9,730 nucleotides of DNA from JAZFYD01 sp036443405 (lineage in GTDB: Bacteria > Planctomycetota > PLA2): assembly GCA_036443405.1 (NCBI GenBank), contig JAZFYD010000237.1:1-9730 (forward strand). Reading direction: 5' to 3'. The notes under the pieces are model-generated. The model worked only from the letters and a program-made list of their open reading frames with translations. It made no database searches and was not told where the DNA came from. This document shows positions 4,855-9,730 of the stretch, piece after piece (the first letter of the stretch is position 1; each line of letters opens with the position of its first letter). The translations under genes were made by a program, and so were the position numbers.

Positions 4855-6135
4855 TCAGCGTTCGAGCGCAAACGACGCGAGGAAGGCATCGAGCGCCGGA
4901 TCCGGCCGTCGGCCGCGCGGTTCCGTGTCTTCCATGCGTACCGCCACGGTGTTCTTGGCGGTGCGGAAGTAAGCGGCCCGAACGCCGCGGTACAGATCGG
5001 TCTCGAGATAGCCCGCGACATCGTAGATCTGCGCGGTCTTGACCGAGGGCGAGAGCCTCGTCTTTTTGGGCCGCTTGATCACCGCGCCCTTGCCCAGCCC
5101 GGCGCGGTCGTTTTCAAACGCCATGCGCGCCAGGCCGATCACGTTCTTGCCGTTCACAGGCTTGCCGCGGCCGCTCCCGTATTCCTTGTCCCAATCGAAC
5201 TTCTGGAACCGGATGCGGCTGACGAGACGGCCGTCCGGCGCCCGCACCATGATCGTGAACTCCTCCGTGTCGAGTTCAACCATCGTCCAGGCTCGCGATA
5301 CCGGGATGCCGATCCAAAGCGCGTCGTCCGCGCACGGGCGTTCGAGCATCGAGTACTCGGGTTTGCCCATGCCGAGCGAGCGGCTCAACGTGACGAGGTC
5401 GTTGAACCGCGAGCGCAGAGATGGGTCGCCGCGGGCGCGCAGCGAGGCCTCGACGTCGCCCATCGCGGCGTACGCGATCTTCTTCGCCTCGCCGAGTTCC
5501 TTCACCGTGATCAGAGCGTAAGCGTGCTCGACCTGCGTGGCCGCGTGCGCAGCGACGCGCATGCCCGCCGGCGCCGATTTCAGCTTGGACTCCATGTAGC
5601 GCATGCCTTCGATCGCAAGCGCCGCGTCCGCGCCTTCGCGGCGGCCGTTCTCACGCAGCAGATCCAATGCCCGGACGTATCCCGCGGCGGCGTGCTCCTT
5701 CGACCAGCCGCCGATGCGCGCGATCTCCTTGGCGGCCTCGCGCAGCACCCGCGACGGCTCCCGTTTGCGCCGGTAACGCAGGCGTTCCGAGAAGACCATG
5801 GCCTCCTGCACGGACCACTGCGCCTCGATGCTATTTTCCTGGCCCTTAGCACGCGCGGTTTGGTCGGCGAACACCTTGAGGCGCCAGGCGAGCTTGTCCT
5901 CGATGGCTTTCGGCGCGCGGCTCAGCATCGGCGCGACCATCGCGGCGAAACGGCACACGCGGTACGTATACGCACCGTTGCCGGCCAGACGGTACGCATG
6001 CCCCTTGTTGAAGAGTTCCAGGATTGCGTGGGTGTTGCCGGCGTAAAACGCCTTGCGCAACGCGAGTTCGTCCTCGTCGGGCCCCGCTGCAGCGGGGCAC
6101 GCCAGGATCAGAAAGCAACACAGTCGCCGAATCAC
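4855..6135 (-). CDS. Exported protein of unknown function, helical body with beta C-terminal part
   Basis: A 426-residue protein. The GTG at 6135 is chosen because AGGG lies eight bases upstream and the protein then opens with a compact signal peptide (MIRRLCCFLILACPAAA, likely cut before GPDED); a Cys in ILAC is a weaker lipobox candidate. GTG 6144 and an ATG at 6231 are less likely because they lengthen the signal with unrelated sequence. Residues 20-280 are Ala/Arg/Glu-rich helices, possibly TPR-like solenoid. From about 300 the pattern becomes beta-alternating (TMVELDTEEFTIMVRAPDG, VSRIRFQKFDW), ending in YLETDLYRGVRAAYFRTAKN, then TVAVRMEDTEP and LDAFLASFAL. That ending resembles the last strands and helix of PsbP/Mog1-like folds in planctomycete unknowns; this is an impression, not a match. 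No motif suggests an enzyme. It is divergent from the 99-residue gene. Confidence 0.8.
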   Translation of the reverse strand: MIRRLCCFLILACPAAAGPDEDELALRKAFYAGNTHAILELFNKGHAYRLAGNGAYTYRVCRFAAMVAPMLSRAPKAIEDKLAWRLKVFADQTARAKGQENSIEAQWSVQEAMVFSERLRYRRKREPSRVLREAAKEIARIGGWSKEHAAAGYVRALDLLRENGRREGADAALAIEGMRYMESKLKSAPAGMRVAAHAATQVEHAYALITVKELGEAKKIAYAAMGDVEASLRARGDPSLRSRFNDLVTLSRSLGMGKPEYSMLERPCADDALWIGIPVSRAWTMVELDTEEFTIMVRAPDGRLVSRIRFQKFDWDKEYGSGRGKPVNGKNVIGLARMAFENDRAGLGKGAVIKRPKKTRLSPSVKTAQIYDVAGYLETDLYRGVRAAYFRTAKNTVAVRMEDTEPRGRRPDPALDAFLASFALER

Positions 6136-6284
6136 GCGGCACACCCTACCCGAGATCCGTACCGGCGCGATGGGCGCGCGCGGGCTGGCGAAGCATGGCG
6201 GCTTCGTACCGTTTCGATGCGGTCGCAACACTCCGCGGCAGCGCCGCGCAACGAACCTTGCTAGGCTTTTGCCAGGTAATGGTG

Positions 6285-6584
6285 ATGCCGATCGATACGA
6301 AGGACTTCCAGGAACTCGAGGAGAACCTCATGCAGTTCCTGGCCAGCGAAACCCGCCGCGTGGCGAACGCCGAACCCAAGGACGGTTCGCAGATGCACGT
6401 AGGCGATCTCGCCGACATGGACGAGGCAATGGAATACGCCAAGCGCTTCCTCGCAGCAGCGCAGGAATTTCTGACCAGAATCAACCGCCCCGTCCGCTGC
6501 GTGATCGGCCCCTGCTTCAGCCCCGCCGAAGGCTGGGGCGTCCTGGTACGTGTGGAACGGCTGCCGGATCAGTTGGAGGGGTAG
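6285..6584 (+). CDS. Small cytoplasmic protein of unknown function (99 residues)
   Basis: The ATG at 6285 is preceded by AGG eight bases away (an ATG at 6279 is too close to it), and the frame then reads MPIDTKDFQELEENLMQFLA. Residues 5-28 and 44-66 look like two acidic amphipathic helices (DLADMDEAMEYAKRFLAAAQ). The C-terminus is beta-like: PVRCVIGPCFSP, then GWGVLVRVERLP. There is no signal peptide or membrane segment. Codon use matches the neighbours and the overlapping opposite-strand frames show no domain, so I consider it a real gene, but I do not recognise it. It shares a 149-bp divergent region with the 426-residue exported protein gene, converges on the next gene, and a UUCG hairpin begins one base after its stop. 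Confidence 0.65.
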   Translation: MPIDTKDFQELEENLMQFLASETRRVANAEPKDGSQMHVGDLADMDEAMEYAKRFLAAAQEFLTRINRPVRCVIGPCFSPAEGWGVLVRVERLPDQLEG

Positions 6585-6602
6585 CGGCGGCTTCGGCCGT
6601 CG
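6585..6602 (+). terminator. UUCG-tetraloop hairpin in the 32-bp gap between convergent genes
   Basis: CGGCGGC (6585-6591) and GCCGTCG (6596-6602) pair over 7 positions (one G-U) around a TTCG tetraloop, an exceptionally stable loop type. It starts directly after the TAG of the 99-residue gene. There is no T-run, so termination would be weak or rho-assisted; protection of the mRNA 3' end is an alternative. Confidence 0.5.
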
Positions 6603-6616
6603 AGCAACGATCGCTC

Positions 6617-7717
6617 TTACCAGCGGCGGTGAGACGGGCGGCCGGTGGTCCGATCGAGAGGTCCTGCCGACTTGCCGAGCACACGCACCTCGCGGATGCC
6701 GATGCTGCTCTGGTACGGGTAGATCGTGACGGTCCCCCACAGGCGGCCGTGTGTGATCCAGACGCGCTTACCGTCCACGGTGACCTCGATGGATTTCGCG
6801 GTCAGTTGGCGAACCGTGATCTCGTGCTCGCGGCCGGGTTTCAGCAGGTCACCGCGGATAACGGTCAAATCATCGTCGTAGCGGAAGTGGCACTGCCGAG
6901 CCAGCTCCCAGTTGAAGATCAGGTTCACCGGCCCGACGGACAAGCGGAAGTTGTGTTTTGAATTCGCGCGAATCCGCCCCCGCACGGTGACCGCCGAGAT
7001 CCTATCGAGCTTCCATGCCAGGGTGGCCTCGAGAGCTTCGTCATGCCTCTCGGTCCCGATCAGTTCTTCGTCCACGACGCGCCACGCCTCGGGCTGCGCG
7101 AGGATGAAATCGTTGCGAACGCGATCAGACGAGCGGCAGTAGTACTCGGTATAACCAAGCACCTCGAGGCGGATCGCGATCTCTTTGTTGATGGCGTCCT
7201 CGACCTTCTGAACGCGATTGGCGGCGTCGAGATCCGCGGACTCGATCGCCAGGCGCCGCGCGGACGCGATCAGTTCCATCACCTCGGTCTTGATGGACCC
7301 TAGCGCCGCACGGTAAGCCCGATCGGCCTCGGTCAGCTTTCGCGCGCATTCCCCGACCCGCTGCACGGCCGACGGCGGCACGAAGTGCTGGTCGATCGCC
7401 GGCAGCGTGCCGCCCAGAAAATCGTGGCGGGACACCTCGGTCCCAAGGCGTGCGATTCGATCCCGATAAACGCGGATCCTGTTGGCCTCCTGAATCTCGC
7501 CGCTCCGGACAGCCGAACGCTCACCATCGGCGAGATGAACGGCCAGCACCTTGAGGAGACCGAGCGCCGTCTCGAGGTACTTTGCTTCCGCTGCGATGGC
7601 CGCCGGCGCGAACCGCGCGAGAGCGCGATCTTCGGCCGGGGGCAGCCTTTGCTCCTCGGCGGAAACCGGCGCGCCCACGAGAACCAGCATGAAAAACACG
7701 CAAACCGCGGTTCTCAT
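6617..7717 (-). CDS. Exported protein with coiled-coil repeats and a beta-sandwich-like C-terminal part
   Basis: A 366-residue protein. The ATG at 7717 gives a normal signal peptide (MRTAVCVFFMLVLVGAPVSA, cut before EEQ); an ATG at 7747 would add ten residues, and neither has a strong ribosome site. Residues 27-190 are helical with two copies of a motif frequent in planctomycete exported proteins: SGEIQEANRIRVYRDRI (72-88) and SADLDAANRVQKVEDAI (160-176), likely antiparallel coiled coils. Residues 235-347 are beta-rich (ISAVTVRGRIRA, FRLSVGPVNLIFNWE, HEITVRQLTAKSIEVTVDGK, SSIGIREVRVLG), a pattern seen in jelly-roll carbohydrate-binding folds such as DUF1080 or LamG. Carbohydrate or surface binding is therefore plausible but unproven. 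It is convergent with the 99-residue gene; a repeat-bearing spacer separates it from the DoxX-like gene upstream on the same strand. Confidence 0.8.
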   Translation of the reverse strand: MRTAVCVFFMLVLVGAPVSAEEQRLPPAEDRALARFAPAAIAAEAKYLETALGLLKVLAVHLADGERSAVRSGEIQEANRIRVYRDRIARLGTEVSRHDFLGGTLPAIDQHFVPPSAVQRVGECARKLTEADRAYRAALGSIKTEVMELIASARRLAIESADLDAANRVQKVEDAINKEIAIRLEVLGYTEYYCRSSDRVRNDFILAQPEAWRVVDEELIGTERHDEALEATLAWKLDRISAVTVRGRIRANSKHNFRLSVGPVNLIFNWELARQCHFRYDDDLTVIRGDLLKPGREHEITVRQLTAKSIEVTVDGKRVWITHGRLWGTVTIYPYQSSIGIREVRVLGKSAGPLDRTTGRPSHRRW

Positions 7718-7785
7718 CACGTGCCGCCGGGTCGTGGGAAGTGACATCGCTGACTCGATAGTAAACGCATCTGGATGCCTGGGGG

Positions 7786-7815
7786 ATCACGGTGTCGGGT
7801 ATCACGGTGCCAGGT
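7786..7815 (+). repeat. 15-bp tandem near-duplication at the edge of repeat copy A
   Basis: ATCACGGTGTCGGGT (7786-7800) is followed directly by ATCACGGTGCCAGGT (7801-7815), differing at two positions. The second unit contains the GGTGCCAGGT end of MITE copy A, so the repeat tip appears to have been duplicated or to have inserted beside a look-alike sequence. Confidence 0.6.
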
Positions 7816-7883
7816 AACTTTTTCTGGAGTTGTAACGCGCCATCGTGGCGCGCAACCAGCTCGGGATTCGCGGCACCGTACGC
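7804..7883. mobile_element. MITE-like repeat, copy A (80 bp, internally deleted)
   Basis: It begins ACGGTGCCAGGTAACTTTTT and ends GGCACCGTACGC, the same termini as copy C. Compared with copy C it lacks about 85 internal bases (the joint lies near the GCGCC before 7840) and about 13 bases just inside the right end. The segment beginning TCGTGGCGCGCAACCAGCTC (7842 on) is identical to copy C over 27 bases. The element ends at 7883, directly against the stop codon (7884-7886) of the DoxX-like gene. Confidence 0.75.
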
Positions 7884-8252
7884 TTAGCCCAGGCGACGGG
7901 ACGCCGGGCGGAGAACCCAACTCGCCAAGGTGAGCACCAGGATCACCACGGGCGGAATGAGGTCCGCGATCGGGTCGCCCACGAAGAGATGCGATGCGAA
8001 CGCGCCCACCAGATCGATCACGAGGCCCGCATATGCCCACTCCTTCAAACGAGGCAAGCCGGGCACAAGGACCACAGCGACTCCCAGCAGTTTGCCGACC
8101 CCCAAGATCGTGGCAACGTACTCCGGGTAGCCGAGGTGTGTGAGCGCCGTCATGACCTGCTCGGCGTGCAGAAGGTCCATGACACCACCGGCACCCATGG
8201 CCAGACAGGCGAGGCACGTGGTGGTCCAGAATGCGAACGATTTCATTTTCAC
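7884..8252 (-). CDS. DoxX-like integral membrane protein
   Basis: A 122-residue membrane protein. The GTG at 8252 is preceded eight bases upstream by GGAG and reads MKMKSFAFWTTTCLACLAMG; the ATG at 8246 is an alternative. About four hydrophobic segments are visible: residues 6-23, 44-65 (VATILGVGKLLGVAVVLVPG), 72-90 (AYAGLVIDLVGAFASHL) and 98-113 (LIPPVVILVLTLASWVL). The signature HLGYPEYVATILGVGKLLG and LPRLKEWAYAGLVIDLVGAF is characteristic of DoxX-like small membrane proteins in the inner membrane. Their molecular function is poorly defined; links to redox balance or sulfur compounds are family statements, not evidence here. The frame stays open upstream but loses similarity. Its stop codon touches MITE copy A, and a large palindrome lies 113 bases upstream of its start. 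Confidence 0.88.
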   Translation of the reverse strand: MKMKSFAFWTTTCLACLAMGAGGVMDLLHAEQVMTALTHLGYPEYVATILGVGKLLGVAVVLVPGLPRLKEWAYAGLVIDLVGAFASHLFVGDPIADLIPPVVILVLTLASWVLRPASRRLG

Positions 8253-8365
8253 GATGAGCGCTCCAAAGCGGATGGGATACCAGACGAGTTTCAGCACGGG
8301 TCCTAGGGATCGCGAGGCGTGAGGTGCGAAGCCGTTCGGCCTCGCAACAACGACAACCCGCGATC

Positions 8366-8659
8366 GGTGCCTGGTAAGCGGAGGAGCAGCGCATCGAAGG
8401 GCACGGGAAGTAGACCGACGCGCCACCTGGCACCTTGCGCAACCAACGGGTCCGAGTTCCCGCGGGACGAACAGCCCGTACCGGTGGGAGGTGCGAACTC
8501 GGAGGGAACGGTTCTTGCGAAATCGAACATCCCACCGGTTCCCGGCAGTTCGTCCAACTAGCCCTCGGACGTTGGTTGTTTCCGTGAAGGTGCCAGGTGG
8601 CGCGGCGATCGGCTTTGTTTCCGGATTCCGTGCTCCGCGGCGCCGTCTTACCAGGCACC
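8366..8659. repeat. 294-bp nested imperfect palindrome made of two inverted REP-like units
   Basis: Paired blocks share a centre near 8510: 8366-8378 with 8647-8659 (13 bp, GGTGCCTGGTAAG outermost), 8419-8436 with 8587-8604 (18 bp perfect, CGCGCCACCTGGCACCTT), 8441-8456 with 8564-8577 (AACCAACG and TCCGAG blocks with a 2-base bulge), 8465-8472 with 8548-8555, and 8480-8489 with 8530-8539 (ACCGGTGGGA). Each arm's outer part is itself bounded by GGTGCC...GGCACC (8366-8434 and 8589-8659), about 70 bp, like a REP unit; two inverted units form a BIME-like structure. Bases 8253-8365 and 8660-8747 on either side hold no gene I can support. REP elements are normally moved by RAYT transposases; none is in the window. 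Confidence 0.8.
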
Positions 8660-8715
8660 GCTTCCTTGCTGCCCGCACCGTTGTTTGCGTTTCGAACAGC
8701 GGAGGCGTTGTGCAG

Positions 8716-8725
8716 CCCCCCCCCC
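8716..8725 (+). repeat. Homopolymer of ten C
   Basis: Ten consecutive C in a non-coding stretch between the palindrome and MITE copy B. Such tracts slip during replication and are also error-prone in sequencing; its length should be treated with caution. Confidence 0.9.
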
Positions 8726-8747
8726 TCCGCCAGCCCTCGCGTCGACC

Positions 8748-8927
8748 GCACACGGTGCCAGGTAACTTTGTCGCGAGTGTCGCGGCGCCATGATCGGTTC
8801 GACGCTCAGGCCAACGCATGAGTTAACGCGCTCGTGCAACGCGAGATATGCGCGCCACGCCCCAAACACGCCGTCGTGGCGCGCGACCAACTCGGGATTC
8901 GCGAACAAGTTACATGGCACCTTGCGC
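8748..8927. mobile_element. MITE-like repeat, copy B (180 bp)
   Basis: It runs from GCACACGGTGCCAGGTAACT to TGGCACCTTGCGC. It aligns with copy C throughout: shared blocks include GAGTTAACNCGCTNGTGCAA, AACACGCCGTCGTGGCGCGC and CTCGGGATTCGCGAA. Its tips are more diverged from each other than those of copy C. Its final GGCACCTTGCGC is identical to 8429-8440 inside the large palindrome, linking the two repeat types. It lies across the 5' part of the ORF at 8790-9335. Confidence 0.85.
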
Positions 8928-9335
8928 TTCGAGAACGTCGTGGCCTACCGCAACATGCTCGAGGAGTACCGAGTCGGCCTCTGGGCCCGTCGCGAAGAGA
9001 TCGGTGGGCCGCGTGGCTGGACCTGGCGCGTGACGCGGTCGGACTGGCTCTGCGAACTCCGAGAGCAGGAGCCCCTCGTCGACATCAACGCTCCCGGCGC
9101 GATCCATTACCTCATCGCCACCGAGGACGACGTCGTCGAGGTGTTCACGGCCGAGCCTCCTGTCATCGACGAACTCGGACCGGCGGGCGATGCTGCCCGT
9201 GCTGGGAAGTCGACCGTTCTATATCGCGGAGAAGACGACGAGCGCATCGAGGCAGAGTTCGCCCGTCTGCGAAGAAGGAAACCAAACCTGATGGACACGA
9301 TCCGCAGGATCCTCGGACGAAAACGCGCCCGATGA
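8790..9335 (+). CDS. Unknown protein whose N-terminus is encoded by a MITE-like repeat (chimeric ORF)
   Basis: The open frame from the ATG at 8790 gives 181 residues, but residues 1-46 are translated from repeat copy B. Only from F47 (8928) does the sequence look like an evolved protein: FENVVAYRNMLEEYRVGLWA, then GWTWRVTRSDWLCELREQEP, GAIHYLIATEDDVVEVFTAE, PPVIDELGPAG, and a basic tail (LRRRKPNLMDTIRRILGRKR). The family is not one I can name; the FENVVAYRN...SDWL..L...HYLI...DVVEV layout resembles small single-domain unknowns such as immunity-like proteins, a weak impression. The original start was probably displaced when the repeat inserted. Possible present starts are 8790, a TTG at 8922, or the ATG at 8955; none has a good ribosome site. 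The stop lies six bases before copy C, so the gene is boxed between two repeats. It may be a decaying pseudogene. Confidence 0.6.
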   Translation: MIGSTLRPTHELTRSCNARYARHAPNTPSWRATNSGFANKLHGTLRFENVVAYRNMLEEYRVGLWARREEIGGPRGWTWRVTRSDWLCELREQEPLVDINAPGAIHYLIATEDDVVEVFTAEPPVIDELGPAGDAARAGKSTVLYRGEDDERIEAEFARLRRRKPNLMDTIRRILGRKRAR

Positions 9336-9340
9336 TGACC

Positions 9341-9517
9341 GCGTACGGTGCCAGGTAACTTATTCGCCAGTGTCACGCGCCGTGTCCGTTCGCGACCACG
9401 CCAAACGCGTGAGTTAACTCGCTGGTGCAACGCGAGACATGCGTGCCACGCCCAAACACGCCGTCGTGGCGCGCAACCAGCTCGGGATTCGCGAAAAAGT
9501 CACCTGGCACCGTACGC
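9341..9517. mobile_element. MITE-like repeat, copy C (177 bp) with 27-bp terminal inverted repeats
   Basis: The left tip (9341-9367, GCGTACGGTGCCAGGTAACT...) and the right tip (9491-9517) are inverted copies matching at 25 of 27 positions. There is no coding capacity. It is the best-preserved member of the family with 7804-7883 and 8748-8927. Non-autonomous inverted-repeat elements of this size are mobilised by a transposase encoded elsewhere; no clear target-site duplication is visible at its borders. It starts six bases after the stop codon of the upstream gene. Confidence 0.85.
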
Positions 9518-9523
9518 TCCCAT

Positions 9524-9541
9524 GCGCGGAACGGTCCGCGC
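9524..9541 (-). terminator. Hairpin downstream of the DUF551-like gene
   Basis: GCGCGGA (9524-9530) and TCCGCGC (9535-9541) form a perfect 7-bp stem with a 4-base loop, 29 bases past the stop of the minus-strand gene ending at 9571. There is no T-run on the minus strand, so a terminator role is tentative. Confidence 0.4.
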
Positions 9542-9570
9542 GGCTATCGGTAGTGCGTCCACATTCCATA

Positions 9571-9730
9571 TCACTCCGGCGGCATCAACGGCCCCCAAAA
9601 CGCCGCCTCGTCTTCGTGTGCGTATTCCTGCGTGAGCGGCATCCACCACGGCGCCTGCGGCTCCTGTCCGGGCTCACGCGGTTCCTCGTGCAACACCATC
9701 GGCACACCGTCGCGTATGTCGATGACGATG
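9571..9730 (-). CDS. DUF551-like small protein, C-terminal part (runs off right edge)
   Basis: The last 52 residues are visible: IVIDIRDGVPMVLHEEP, a Glu/Pro-rich stretch REPGQEPQAPW, WMPLTQEYAHEDEAAFWGPL and MPPE before TGA 9571-9573. It is a clear paralogue of the broken gene at 1474-1701, with MVLHEEP, WMPLT, EYA.EDEAAFWGPL and PPE shared at both protein and DNA level. Here CAG (Gln) stands where the other copy has TAG. The Trp/Pro-rich ending resembles DUF551 of phage and prophage origin; that is tentative and no function is established. The start and N-terminus lie beyond the window. Confidence 0.65.
   Translation of the reverse strand, partial: IVIDIRDGVPMVLHEEPREPGQEPQAPWWMPLTQEYAHEDEAAFWGPLMPPE

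Noticed and set aside
6053..6961. Plus-strand 302-residue open frame
   Set aside because: Overlaps three better-supported genes in other frames and is Arg/Pro-rich without motifs.
7717..8751. Minus-strand 344-residue open frame
   Set aside because: It runs through the DoxX-like gene in another frame and through the palindrome and repeat copy A; composition is typical of a shadow frame.
8253..8819. N-terminal extension of the DoxX-like protein
   Set aside because: The frame stays open for about 190 codons upstream, but that part translates the palindrome and lacks family similarity; GTG 8252 with GGAG is the sensible start.
343..9730. A defence or other multi-gene system
   Set aside because: Apart from the integrase relic I see no nuclease, helicase, reverse transcriptase, TIR, NTPase or toxin domains; the immunity-like impression at 8928-9335 is too weak to support a system.

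Overview
The window is high-G+C bacterial DNA that most resembles a Planctomycetota chromosome. The support is a PEP-CTERM (exosortase-sorted) protein, a HEAT-like plus formylglycine-generating-enzyme-type (FGE/SUMF1) secreted protein, and several signal-peptide-bearing unknowns with helical motifs of a kind common in that phylum. This is inference from protein style; no rRNA or other marker gene is present.

Layout. (1) Bases 1-2034 are a scrap yard of a decayed integrated element. They hold the end of a coiled-coil ORF at the left edge, a tyrosine-recombinase pseudogene that keeps only its catalytic C-terminus, an intact small lipoprotein gene, the 3' remnant of a PEP-CTERM gene with a terminator-like hairpin, and a small DUF551-like gene broken by a TAG. 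Pairs of exact direct repeats (23 and 25 bp) lie on both sides in nested order, and the right side carries a 10-bp-phased array of GGCAY pentamers. (2) Bases 2035-7717 are ordinary chromosomal genes: the HEAT/FGE-like protein divergent from a HAD phosphatase; a NIDO-domain PEP-CTERM protein convergent to the HAD gene across a good intrinsic terminator; a 426-residue exported unknown divergent from a 99-residue cytoplasmic unknown; and a 366-residue exported coiled-coil/beta protein. (3) Bases 7718-9730 are repeat-rich: a DoxX-like membrane protein gene, a 294-bp nested palindrome built from two REP-like units, three copies of a MITE-like element (one with 27-bp terminal inverted repeats), an ORF whose first 46 codons come from one of those repeats, and at the right edge a second, uninterrupted copy of the DUF551-like gene broken at 1474-1701.

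No multi-gene pathway, defence locus, CRISPR array, tRNA or rRNA is visible. The genes of the central block mostly stand alone with their own promoters and show no clear operon. The most notable content is repeat biology: a GGTGCC(A/T)GGT-ended repeat family colonising gene ends and contributing coding sequence, and the nested direct repeats around the integrase remnant.
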